Below, piece by piece: positions 35,641-48,121 of a stretch of DNA of 64,000 nucleotides. This DNA comes from Strongyloides papillosus (Eukaryota; Nematoda; Chromadorea; Rhabditida; Strongyloididae): contig SRSI01000004.1 of assembly GCA_005656395.1 (NCBI GenBank), positions 2,170,001 to 2,234,000 on the forward strand. Direction: 5' to 3'. Both the position numbers and the translations under genes were made by a program. How positions within the stretch are numbered: the first letter of the stretch is position 1; each line of letters starts with the position of its first letter. The notes beneath the pieces were generated by a model. The model saw nothing but the letters and a program-made list of their open reading frames with translations, was not told where the DNA came from and made no database searches.

Positions 35641-36635
35641 TAAGACGAGAATAATTTTACAAAAATGTAATTTATAATAATTCAAACTATTAAAAGATTT
35701 ATTAATGATACTATAAAAATTTAAAGAATGATCATTATAAAAGCGTTAATAATTTTACATAAAATTAAATTTTAATCTTGTATTTTAAAATACACCGTAC
35801 AAAGCAGCTTAAGTTTCAAGATAAAAATAATATTAGCAAAAAAGAAAATTTTTTTTAATTATTTTTTTTGTTTTCATATGCGAAAAAATAACGATAAAAA
35901 TAGTCGCAAATCAAAAAAGTTTTAACATAATTGTATGAAACAAATTAATACATTTGACACAGATATATCATATATGTTTATTTTTTGTGTGATACTTTAG
36001 ACAAAGTAAAGTTATCATATTATGATTTTAATGGAAGCATTTTTGTTAGATATTTCATAAATTTTTTTACCATAAATAGCGTATAGAGTAATATTTGATG
36101 AAAAATATGGTTATTATAATTTCCAACTGTAGCATAATTTTACAGAGTAAAATTTAATAAATTATCGCAAAATTTAAACTCTTTAATAATGTATCTATGT
36201 TAAATACCATACTTTTTAAAATTTAATTATTGCATTTATTTTTTTTCTTTAAAATTTAGAAATAAATAAACTATTGAAAAAAATGCTTAAATCTGATTAC
36301 ATAAGATTAGAGATGGAAGTTTTGAATGTCTAAAAAAGTAAACATTAATTTATGATTTATTTCAAATATATACGTCTTTTACATAAGTGTATCTTGTTAG
36401 ATAAAACTTTCGGAAACTTAGTCCTAATATCTACTATTTTTTTCATATTCATTTTTTAGAAATATACTTATTTATTATTTTTTTATTACATTACCAAATT
36501 ACTTGATATATTAAAACAGGATATATGTAAAAATATCTATACAACAATATTTATTAAACCTGTTGTTGTAATGATAATTGTTTAGATATATATGTGGAAA
36601 AAATTCTTAAGCACAATATAAATTTTTTTATCTTT
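35641..36635. other. Intergenic region
   Basis: About 1 kb, AT-rich. TTTATTTTTTGTGTG at about 35970-35984 repeats the terminal sequence of the MITE, without a following TA. The 3' part should hold the promoter of the next gene; no core motif stands out. Confidence 0.5.
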
Positions 36636-37633
36636 ATGATAATTAGTAAATTCTTCTTTTCTATAATTTTTTTTTTAATTGTTACAACTTGCATTAAAAA
36701 AAATAGTGCTTATGATAAAAATGTGAGATCAAATTATAACAGTGAAGGTTTGTTAAGCTTTTAAAATAATTTTATTTTACATTTTAAGAAAGTTTAATAT
36801 CTGAAAATATATTAATGGCTTGCAATCAAAATCCAGAATTATTTATGTGTTCGAAAATATTAAATGATAACTCAAAAAAACTAAAACATTTAAAAAACAT
36901 TTTAATTAAATCTTATAACGAAAAAAATAAGGAAAGTGCTGATAATAACAATAATTATAAATATAAAGAAATAGATGTTAAACTTTCTGAGGATGTTTAT
37001 AAATGTTTCTATCAAAATTTTGATGATGTATGTGAGAGAAAAAAATGCTTTTGTTTAGATGAGAATGTTTATAGTAATAGAATATGCAAATCATGGGTAT
37101 ATGAATGTAGTAAAAAGAAGCAAAATAATAATAAAAGAAGAAAACAACAAAGTAATCGTCAAATGAGTGATAAAACAAATAAAAAACCATCAAATCCATT
37201 TAAATTATCTTCATTAAAAGAATTTTCAGATTTTCGAGCAAAAGATCAAACTGAGGTTCATAATGATCTTAATAATCAACCAAATTTTCATAAATTTGAC
37301 TCATTGACTGATCAAACTGGTGTCCTTCATAGAGCTAGATCTCGTTCTCCTTGGGTAAAACCAGGTCTCTGGGAAGCAAATCCAGACAATCCACATAATC
37401 GTGACCATGCTAACAAATGGTTTTATTTTCCACGATCTGTAACTGCAGATTGGTTATCAGGTTAGTACTAAATATCTATAACTAAAAAAACTATTTATTC
37501 TTTTATAGGTCAAGTTTATTGGGGTGGTCATTGGGCTGTTCCAGCTGCAGCTGTTGGTGGAACAGATGGTTTTAGCGCAGTTCACTTTCCATCCGTTGGC
37601 AGTTTCCTTGGCATTGATGATGATTATGATTAA
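36636..37633 (+). CDS. Secreted protein of unknown function with a conserved-looking C-terminal tail
   Basis: Three exons, 36636-36747, 36789-37460 and 37509-37633, give 302 residues in consistent phase. The N-terminus MIISKFFFSIIFFLIVTTC is a signal peptide. The middle is Lys/Asn-rich with a short Cys group (CFYQNFDDVCERKKCFCLD, then ICKSWVYEC) that could form disulfides. The last 80 or so residues change character: few Lys/Asn, many Trp, Gly, Pro, Phe, including SPWVKPGLWEANPDNPHNRD, HANKWFYFPRSVTADWLSGQ, VYWGGHWAVPAAAVGGTDGF and AVHFPSVGSFLGIDDDYD. The split of this tail by an intron in exact phase, and its dense aromatic composition, argue for selection. I do not recognise the family and assign no function. 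The first intron has a GTTTGT donor and TTTTAAG acceptor, both weak, so the signal-peptide exon is a little less certain. Confidence 0.83.
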
Positions 37634-40611
37634 AACGAACAATCATTTTGTAGGGAAAGTATAATGATTTATGACAAATATAATGAAATTAATAATATAG
37701 TTATCAATCCAAATTATCATGAAATTAATTTATAAATTTATTAGTGATGACTCATTCCTTTTACGACATCAAATGTTTTACAAATCAAATTAATTAAGAA
37801 AGAAAGTAGCACATTTGTTTATACATAAAAATTTATAAATAATATTTTCATTTTTATTACTTCATTTTAAAAAATCAGAAATTTCTCAAAATTACTTTTT
37901 CTTTCTAGTTTTTGTAAACATAAATCTTAAAATTTATTTTCTTTATAGAAAAAATTTTAGGTTATAAAAAAATAAATATAATACTTCTTAATAGTTTGTA
38001 AAAATCTTTTTTTGATTACTTGTATAAAGTTTTTTTTTACATTTACGTTATACATATGATTATTTGTCAAATAAATATAAGCAAATACTTTCAACATAGT
38101 GAAAATATAAGAATGTTTTTAAAGTATTTCCCGTTTATAATGATTCCTGTTTTAAAATTCCAAAATTCTATAAAATTATCTTTGTGAATAACAATATAAA
38201 ATATAGTAAGGAAAAATACTATTAAATTCTTTTATATCGAAGTTGAATTACAAAATCATTTTAAATGTAGTATTTTTTTCTAAAAAAATTTATGGAATTT
38301 AAGTAGAATAATCTATCATTATTATAATACTGTTTTCCTATTTTTAAAATTTATGATTGATAAATTTGGAAATACTTTTACATTAATTGTTTTTGTTATC
38401 TTTTACTTAAGTTTCCGTGTTTCTATATTAACATAAATGTATGCTTTAGACTAACAAAGATAAAATGTATATTACATGACACATATCAAACATGCCTCTT
38501 AAATTACTTTTATTCACATTAAAAGCAGCAATCATCTAATTCAGAATAATTTTAAAAATTTTATTGTATTTATTTTATTGGTTTTAGTACTCCAACAATG
38601 AAATTACTTTTAACAAGTACTGATTAAATTTATACTTTTTTTTAAATAGTTTGTTATAAGTGTTCGCTTGAATGAGATACAAGAATTTGATGTTTGATTA
38701 ATAAGGTATGACTGAAATTTTTAACATCAGTGGAAAATAGAGTGACGAATAAATATTTTAGATATATTTTGAATTGAACTAATTTTATTGGTCGTTTTAA
38801 TACGCTTCCAATAGACTAAAGTACAAAATCAAGCGTATGTTAAGTGATACGTTATAATTTATTTCACCTAATCAAACTTTAAATTAAAATAATCAACATA
38901 TTATATTAAATAAATGTAGAAACTTTACTACTAATTAACCTCAATAATAATATTCAGGAGAAATAAGAGTATTAATACTTGTCGATGAAAATTATTTATT
39001 TGATTGTAAATTTTTATTGCTATTCTCATTTAATTAACAAAGCAATTTTTTTTCTACATTGTTTAACTAAAATATTCATTTTTAACCCTACAAATAAAAA
39101 ATTTTAGCAAATCATCTTTGACAAAGAGTATTATATATTAATGCTAAACTTATTTATTTCTTATTCGATCCAGTGATAAGTTAAACAAGACATTTACAAT
39201 AGTTACAAAATTAACTTTGTATCAAAAATATACTTATTGTTTTATTCTATTTGCACATTTTATTTTATCATCAAATATAATGATAAAATATTATTCTCAA
39301 TAGATTACCATTAAAATTTTTTATCCATTTGAAAAATAAAAAAAATGCACAATTATTTTATATTTTGTAGATAAAAAATATTTTTATTTTCTAAAAATTA
39401 TTTTACCTTTTTTTATAAAACTCTTTTTATCCGGCATTTTATTATTTATTCAAATATTTCAATATTTATATAAGGTAGATAAAATATTTTGCTTTATATT
39501 AAAAATATAACGGATTTTTAATTTACATTCTATGTATCACTTCATTAGTACTACCTTGATTTAAATTTAGCTTTTTTAAATTTATTTATCTCTTATATGA
39601 ATATAATTGTTTGTCAAATTTTTATTTAATTTAAATCAACCAATTTGTACCATGATTTTTAGTAAATTTTGTTTCTAATATGTGGTACTTTACATCATCT
39701 TATTAACAAAATCATTTTTTATATTTTATTAATGATTAAGACATATTTATGGTTCTAAAAATTATTTAAAATTGATCAATTCATTTAATGGTAGTTTTAC
39801 TATGATAATAATTTTTTTTATCCAGCATAAAAAAATAATAGCTTCAGTCGTGGTGTTCTATTTAATGGTACTTTTAATAATAAAAATGAATGACATATTC
39901 AATTAAATGTTATATAAATTTTAACATATTGGTAAACATATGGTTAATAATATTTTAAATAAATCATTTTAGTAAAAGTAAATTTTAATTTATACTTTAT
40001 TCAATATCCTTTTTACTAACTATTTAAATCATATTTAGAAAAATAATTTATTATTATTAATATTTCTCCTGTTCTAATCATAAAATTATTTAAACTTTTA
40101 AAAGTCTATGTAAGCACTATGCATATTACACACTGATAACTTTTTTAATCTGATATTAATGCTTACCGAAAAGCATACTTACATAACAATAAGATCAGCC
40201 TTTTTTTATTGTAACAAGATAGGATAATTTTTTAAATTTATTGTCGAAATGTAGAAAATTTTTGACACATACATAATTTTCAAATACTTTTTATAAATCA
40301 TTTCTTCTCTTATTTCACTTACACTTATTTTCATTTTTAATAATGATATTGAAACAACAATCATAGCGTGAGGTTAAATGTAAATATGAATTAGAAGTAA
40401 TATTCCACTTTTGTTTTCACTTACAACCTAAAATTATATAGCTGTATTTATTTAGTTTTTATTTACCAAAAACCTTTTCTTATTATCCTATTTTTAAAAG
40501 AAATAATTTTTCTATTTTAGAATATTTCTTTTTTCTACACATTAAATTATATTGAAAAAGATTAAGCTTTATATTTTGTACTATATATTGACATTTGAAA
40601 AAAATTGTTTT
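37634..40611. other. AT-rich intergenic region
   Basis: About 3 kb with no supported gene. TTTTAG at 40515-40520, just before the next gene, may be a trans-splice acceptor. Confidence 0.55.
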
Positions 40612-41576
40612 ATGATAATGATAAAGAAAGAACTTGATACTACGAAAAGGCAATCTCCGAAACCTTCTATGTCACCATATAGGAAGCAATTATCATGCAT
40701 TGTTGATCATGATCATCAACCCAAAATAATTAATATATTTGCAGGTATGTGTTATTATTTAATTCCTACTATGATAATAATTAGTATTTAAACAACTTTT
40801 CATTTTTTTCTTTTAATTTACCTATAATTATATTAATATTTTCAGCTGGAGAATATTTTCTTCCTCCTATTCGGGTAAATGTTTGTTTAAAAAAGTATCG
40901 CTCAATTGACGTATTGTTAGATGAAATTTCAACACGTATCCCATCACTACGCTTTGGTGCTAGAAAATTAGTTACTGCCGATGATAAAACAGATATTACA
41001 AATATTGAACAACTAGTTAATGGAGGTAAATATTTATGTTCTGACAAGACAGATATTAGAAAAATCCCTTCTTTTGATTGGGATTTGTATGAAAAAAGAT
41101 TAAAAAGACAGCAAAATTTTAAAACATACTTTAGTCCAACATTATTTTTTGACGATATGAATAAAAAATTAAACAAATTAAAGATATCAAGAACAGTTTC
41201 AGGCTTAGGGAATCACAATGTTGCAAGATCATCTAATAGTCTTGATAGAAAAACTTTTACAAGAAATAATAGATTTTATTATAGTACACGTTTACCAGGT
41301 AAAAATTCACCATTTAAAACTCCAATAAATGGTTATAATAAAGAAAAATCAAAGTCACCACATAAAAGTAAAACATCCTTAAATATTATAAATAATGATA
41401 TTCAAAAACATAACAAAGATAATTTATCAGAGGATGAAAAAAGAGAAAATATTGATAATGAGTCTAATGGAGTGGTAAATGAAGGGAATAAAGGTTTATT
41501 TATTTTTAGAAGACAAGATAAAAATAACAACAAATCTCATGTTATTCATCAACTGCAAACACCATTAATCTTTTAA
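40612..41576 (+). CDS. Doublecortin-domain protein
   Basis: Probable microtubule-binding protein. Two exons, 40612-40744 and 40846-41576 (101-base intron), 287 residues. A single DCX domain spans roughly residues 37-115: PKIINIFAAGEYFLPPIRVN, then KKYRSIDVLLDEISTRIPSL, GARKLVTADDKTDITNIEQL and NGGKYLCSDK. These match the DCX order (core strand, the 'sfdxLLxxit' helix, 'gvrxlyt.dG..i..l.eL..G..YV'). The rest is Lys/Ser/Asn-rich and mostly disordered, with a basic helix DLYEKRLKRQQNF right after the domain. No kinase domain follows, so this is not a zyg-8/DCLK protein; single-DCX nematode proteins or DCDC2-like proteins are closer. The first in-frame ATG is used; an ATG two codons later and an upstream exon are alternatives. 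Convergent with the SLC17 gene, 132 bases between stops. Confidence 0.82.
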
Positions 41577-41708
41577 AATATTTTTATTGTGGAAATCCCG
41601 TTTATAATTATATATAATATGTGCGGCAGCAATGATATGATATTTTTGTCAATAGCAAATTAATGTAATTCAAAAATATTCTTTTTTCTTCATAAAAATT
41701 AATCTATT

Positions 41709-43512
41709 TTAATTAATCTTTAAATTTTTTAATTCATTATCACCTTTATCTATTGTATTAGGTTCATTTAATGTTGTTTCATTCTGTAATGGTTCATCTA
41801 TTTCTTCATCTTGTGTCTCAAATTTTGCCCACTTCATTGGTGATGATGATCCGTAAATTTGAAAATGAATTCCACATGAAAATAGTAGAGTAGTTAGTAT
41901 GTAGAAAACATAGTTCCAATCTTTAGGATTATTCTAAAAAGAATAACATAAGTATTTCAAATTAATTATGATAGCTTACACTTTTTACGAGTAAACCAAT
42001 TGTAAATGGTGCCATAACAGATGCAAATTGCGCCCAAATCCTACAATATGATCCAACAACTGCTGTATATTTTGGTGCTATACAAACTATACTTGTATTA
42101 TATCCTGGAATGTATCCTGATGAAATACCGACTGACATCATAATTAAAATAACTGCTATTACTCTATTTTCACAATCAAAATATGTAACTAAAAAAATAA
42201 TTAAAGATGCTCCAACAGAACCAATAAAGTTAAACATTTTAGTAACAGTTGTATTACTCATTAACATATTCTTTTTCAAATAATCAGCTGTTGTTGCAAA
42301 GGTTATCTTTGTTACTAACTGTACAATAAATGGTAAAGCACTCATTATTCCATTTGATGTTAAATTCGCCCTTAGTACAGTTTTGTAATACAATGGGATA
42401 TATGTAACTAAGCCAACATTAAAAAAATTTTGTGCAAATGAATTTAATGATGCTGCTAATACTGGACCTGATGTTACTATTTTCATCCATGGTATTGTCT
42501 TAATATTTAAATATTATTTTTTAATGATGGTACAAAATATGAATTACTTACATTATTTTGTGAAACATTTATAATTCTTTTTTTATTATCACTAATAAAA
42601 TCAATTTCCATTTGTGTAATTTTTTTATCCAACTCTGGTCTATCTATTACATAACAAAACCAGATCGTACAAAAAATGGTTCCTATAATTGCATAAACAT
42701 AAAATGCAGCAGGCCATCCACCTAATAATTTAAATTGACATAATTCAGCAGTAAAAAAAAGTGCAGTTATAACAGATATCTGATTACCTGTTGTAGCTAT
42801 CGCTACAGCCATACTTTTTTCAAACATTGGAAACCAATCAGCAATAAGAACATTCATACAAGGTACTAAAATCCCTTGTCCGGTACCCATTAAAAACCGT
42901 ATAAAAACAACCGCATATGGACCAAGGTGTCTAGCTGTTAATGGTGTTAAGAATGTACCTGCAACATTTAATATTGCTCCCCAAAATACAACATATTTTG
43001 AACCAAATTTTGTGCACAAATATGCACCAGGAATTACACTAAAGAGACCTCCTAGATAGAAAGATGTAAATATTATACTTTGTTGTTGACCTGACCATTC
43101 AAATTCTCCTTCCTACATAAAAATAATTTTTTATTTAATCATATAAATAAATATATATTTTTATCTTACATATTGTTTAAATGAATTTCTACTACTATTT
43201 ATATTATCATACATGCATTTACCATCATATTCACTAAAATTATATTTTACTATTCCTTGTGACTTTGATGAATCGTTTTTTATCATACAAATCATTGCCA
43301 TATTTATATTACTTCTCATTAAACCTTCAATTCCTAGTGCTAATGCGAGTAATATAGCAATCCGTAACCTTCGTGAATATGGCGACCATAACACACTAAT
43401 TTTTGGTGATTCTCTATCTTTAAATAAATAATGTAATAATAATTTTATTATAATTAAAAAAAATATAAAATAAACTTACTTGTTGTGAGGTTTGCTTTCT
43501 CTAATTCCATAT
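41709..43512 (-). CDS. SLC17-type anion transporter (MFS)
   Basis: Major-facilitator transporter of the SLC17 family (phosphate transporters, sialin, vesicular glutamate transporters). Exons: 43512-43476, 43417-43170, 43112-42552, 42498-41980 and 41933-41709; 529 residues. Family stretches: LALALGIEGLMRSNINMAM (helix 1), EFEWSGQQQSIIFTSFYLGG, FIRFLMGTGQGILVPCMNVL, IADWFPMFEKSMAVAIATTG, LLGGWPAAFYVYAIIGT, TIPWMKIVTSGPVLA and GYIPGYNTSIVCIAPKYTAV. The tail is hydrophilic and acidic. Exons 2-5 are secure. The first exon is not: a GTAAGT donor at 43479 would be out of phase, so I use the GTTTAT donor four bases later with an AAAG acceptor. Substrate and membrane cannot be read from the sequence. 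Confidence 0.9.
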
Positions 43513-45931
43513 TAACAAAATAATAATCATATAATTATAAAAATATATAAATAATATTTATTTTTATTATTTTACTATTTTTTTAAAGATAATATTTAAA
43601 AGATGATGTATCTTTAAGCAAGGATAGTTTTACTAAAATTAAATTAATAAAAAAAGGAGTATAATAGAAACTTTAAAGGACAAATCTAATAAGAGAGAAC
43701 AACTGCTAAATAAAAAATTTTATATACATATGCATATGCATATATATATAATTACCAGGCTATAGTAAATGAAAATTAGAAAAGATTGACGATGAGGTGA
43801 ATGAAAAATGGATATAATATATATGAATAAAGTGTTGCCATAGTATAAATTTTATTTAAATATTTTAATGAAAGATTAAGGAATTAAATGTTTATACTAT
43901 AAATAAAAACTGTTTACAATTTAATTTTACATAGAAGATCAATTTGATAATAGTAATTAATTCGTAAAAACATATTTTATTAATTTTTTTTAAAGAAACT
44001 TTAAATAAGTGAAATAAAATTCAAATTAGTTATCAGTTATTATAAATTTTCTTACAGATTATAATTCTACTTATAATAGTTTTATCTCACTTTGTTAACA
44101 TAGACAAAACAAAATGTTTAGATAAGCACATTCTGAGTTTGCCATTTATGTTTATTGGAAGAGAGCGTCTTAGCAATCCTATTCATGCTTCTTTATAATC
44201 GTATTGTTTAAAATTACACTTAAAAAAAGATTATATTTAAATGATAGTGATGGTAACTTTGTTGAAGAATTATAAAAAAAATTAAAATAAAAATGTGAAG
44301 AAGGACTATAGAGTAAACTTGGTTAAATCAACAAAAATCTACGTGTTTAGTAAGTTTGTCAATTTTGATAACCTTATGAAACAATACTTAGTAAATTAGA
44401 AGGTGTTAAAATCAAAGTGTACTTTCTTACAATATATAAGAAAAAATTTTTATATTATTTTACTAATTTTGTAACTAAAAAATATTTAATAAAATTTTGA
44501 TTAGTGTGTATATTTATGCTAATACAATTAAAATTATTACTTTATTCTCCGTTTGTTGGTGCTAGTACATATTTTTAACCTTAAGTTATAGCTGTGAATA
44601 CTGATAACAACTATTAAGCATATTAACATTTTTTCTGGAATGTAACAAAATGAATTAAAGTTAGAAAGTGAATGGATTTATATTAAAATGAAGAATATTA
44701 TAGTTTTTAAATATCTTTATAATACTAAATTTAATAAATAAAGCAATACTTGTTGATGTCACAATAATTGTTTATTCATATAAATCAAACTTTATAAATT
44801 CACAAAAATTTTAAAATATTTTTACTTTATTGTTTATAAAAGTATATTTTAATAATATGCTCATATAGTGTGCCTAACATCTAAATTTACAAATCAATGA
44901 ATATTTTGTACTTTTTTGCTACTATTTATCATGCCTTTTTTGGAACAATTTAATGAAAACTTAATAAAAAGATAATAATGAATAAAAGAGAAAAAATGGT
45001 AGACTATAAGTATTGCCAGACCAAAAATAAGTAGCAATAATTTTTCATTCAATTTTCTTTTATTTGACCTATATTTAGTGAATGATGATATCCAAAATTT
45101 GGTTACTTTTTGCCAAGAAATTTATATTTTTGAATTTTGTTTTTTTGTTAGTGTATCAATTTAATATTTTTCTTTTTACTATAAAATATTTTTATAGAAG
45201 TAAACAAATTTTACTACTAATCACTTAATATTTATTATTTCTTTACACTTTTAAAATTTTTATACTACAAATTTTTGTTAATAAATAATTTTTCTTAACA
45301 TAAATTTAATATAATGTAATATTTTTTTCTCTCTATGTCATTTGTTCCTTTAAAAAGTAAGAAAATAAAGAAGTATCTTAGTTATATTTCTTATGCAATA
45401 TGTATGACTAGTAATTTTAAAAAGTCTTTTATTGATTTCGAATACAATTATTGGCATATTATAAAGATAATCTTAGCTTAAATAAAAAATTCATGACTAA
45501 TCTAAGTATAATTTCCAAGTATTATTATATGATTTTAGGAGTAAAAGAAAAATTATAAAATATGTTTAAGTAAAATTACCCGCTGTCAGTCGTTCTCATT
45601 TTATGTGTTCACATTTCTTTTCACAATTATATCTTTCTTTTAACATAGTACTTTTATAAAAATCTTTATGATATCTATTATATTGAAGCAAAAAATTTAT
45701 TTTTTCTGCATCTTGCAAAATTAATACTTAAAAATAATATTTTTTTAAAAGCTTTTATCATATTTTTATTATTATATAATGTTATTTGTGAAATATTAGA
45801 AATTATATATGATGAACGATCAAATCACTTTAAAATTTTTTCTTTGTCTGTTATCTATAATCTAGCTCTATCAACCAATCTTGAGTATATGTAGAATATG
45901 TATCGTCATTCAAATATATATATATATATTA
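43513..45931. other. AT-rich intergenic region
   Basis: Upstream region of the SLC17 gene. Includes an alternating purine-pyrimidine run around 43720-43755 (ATATGCATATGCATATATATA type). No supported gene or RNA. Confidence 0.5.
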
Positions 45932-46090
45932 ATGGCAGAGACAAAAGTAAAAATGGTTGTTGTAAGTCGCCACCAACACAGCAAAAACTATAGTGTACAA
46001 TTATGTTTAACTCAAACAGTTGAACTAGCTCAATCGACTTCACCATCTTATAGTAAATGTTGTAAAGAAGCTTGGGTTAGCGTTAACTAA
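45932..46090 (+). CDS. Possible 52-codon small open frame
   Basis: ATG follows an (AT)n run and opens a 52-residue frame, MAETKVKMVVVSRHQHSKN... to ...KCCKEAWVSVN. Its base composition is closer to coding sequence here than to the flanks. A GTAAGT sits inside it after MAETKVKMVV, so the first 30 bases could instead be a first exon of something else. No family recognised, no signal peptide, no obvious homologue. It could also be a relic or chance. Confidence 0.22.
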   Translation: MAETKVKMVVVSRHQHSKNYSVQLCLTQTVELAQSTSPSYSKCCKEAWVSVN

Positions 46091-48121
46091 AATATAAAGA
46101 TCTTTTCACTGTAATATTTATAAACCTTTTTATACAATTTTTTAAAGATAAATGGGTATTAAATGACAAAATAAAGTGAAATTAATTTTTACGATTGTTA
46201 AATTTTTGTAGATAAAATTTATATAATATTATGATTTGAAAAAAAAGTTTTTAATATGTATTTACATATATATTGGTTTTAATAGCGCATATTTTACTAT
46301 TATATGCATTATAGAATATTATATAATTTTTAAATTTTGTTCAAATTTTAAAAAGATTTATTTAAATTAATTATCATTTGTTAAAAAATATGTATACTTT
46401 GTAATAAATAAATTTAATTAGATATATCTACAGTAAATGTATAATTAACGTATAATTATTATTTCTTTAACTGTTAAATGTGTAGGAATATTATAGTAAA
46501 AACAAGATGTACCCTCATATTTTTGCAAGAGAGTACGCCAAAACGTGTTTACTCTATGCCTCGACAAAAATTTTTATTTTTCCCTTTTTAGTAGTTACAA
46601 TACTGTTAAAAGAATATTTCAATCTCACTCATCCTTGAACAGCTATCACTCAAAGTTAAACAACCCCTAAAAAATTATTTTTTACCCAATTGAGTCATTT
46701 TCAAAAGTATATTTTATAATTTTGTTCTTATATTTTTATATATCACATGTATTACTAAAATATAAAGAATGTCATATAATAATCCATTTTAATTTAAAAA
46801 TGTTATATATATCATTTCTATACATCTCCTACACATTAAATTTCTTTTAAAAATCATTATGATATTACAACATTTATTATAAAAGAAATAATAATTATTT
46901 GAATTATCATTTATTTTTTAACATTAATTTAAGTGTACATTTTTATATATAAAAGATTATAATCATTTCTATAATACACTACATCTAACAAGATATTATA
47001 ATTATCATTTTTTGAGAAAAAATAAACATTTTAGTAGTGATCTCCCTCCAAAACTATACTTTATAATGCCTTGAAGCTAGTAAAATTAATGTTATAGTAT
47101 AATATTTTATTTAATTTTCTGTTCGTCGGCAGCATTAGGTCAATTATGGCATCATATTGACATTCTAGAGAAAGGTATATGTTATAGTAAAATGCCGAAA
47201 ATTATGAACTAGGTCAAAGGGGCGTATAGAGAACGCAGTTTTGCGTGCCCATAAATGGCATGTATTTAAAGCATCATTATTAATCTTCAATTATATATGT
47301 TCCCTCTATTAGCACTTCAGATTACACTTTTTGAAACAGATGTGGTGAATTGTTATTGCAGTTTTTACTGCCACATGACATGTCGATTTTAGCCTTTGCA
47401 ATTTGGTATATAGTCAAAATATATACATTTATATCAAACAATTGTTATATATAGTATGACAAAAAATATTATGTCTATAGAAAGATATGTGTATGTTTTA
47501 TACTATTTTTTTATATCTAGTACTTAAAACAAACAATATGCCAATAATCTGGTAATACTCAAGAAAGTTATAATTATTAAATATTATTAACAATTTTAAT
47601 ACTAACTATCATTTACTAATTAAATACTATTCCTATAAATATGCAAATTTGCATACATTTTAATGTATTAATTGTTTTGTAATTTATTTTTTGTTAAGAC
47701 TTTATGTATTTTAATTGTAAAATCTAACAAGGTATAGTATAATTAAATTTTTGCGCAACACAAATTATTCTTAAGATTTATTCATACTATTATATTATTT
47801 CTTTGAATTAATGTTATGTAACGAAAAATATAAATAATATCAAATTAGTAGTATTTAAATTAATCTTTAAAATTGTATATACTCTTGTACCATTTATGTA
47901 TATTATATCGATTTTTTGACTTTTGACTATTGTTTATTTAAATTACTAATCTTGTATTTTTCAGGGTACTTTTTTTAGATAGTAAGAACCACCTTTTTGT
48001 AATTTTTTTATTCAATTTTTTAACTCTTATTTAAAGGTTAATTTTGTAATTGCTAAATTTTTTTTAAAATTCTTTTAATTATTTTTTAATAATATCACTG
48101 TAAGAATTTTTTTTCTGTAAA
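46091..48121. other. Upstream region of sqd-1
   Basis: About 2 kb. The blocks 46500-46670 and 47040-47420 are less AT-rich than the rest. Within the second, GGGC (47220-47223) pairs with GCCC (47247-47250) around an inner ACGCA/TGCGT stem with a four-base loop, a small hairpin. TTTTTCAG near 47964 is a possible trans-splice or 5' UTR acceptor for sqd-1. No RNA gene could be named. Confidence 0.45.

Noticed and set aside
45911..45930. (AT)n run before the small frame, considered as a functional repeat
   Set aside because: Short, simple and common throughout this genome.
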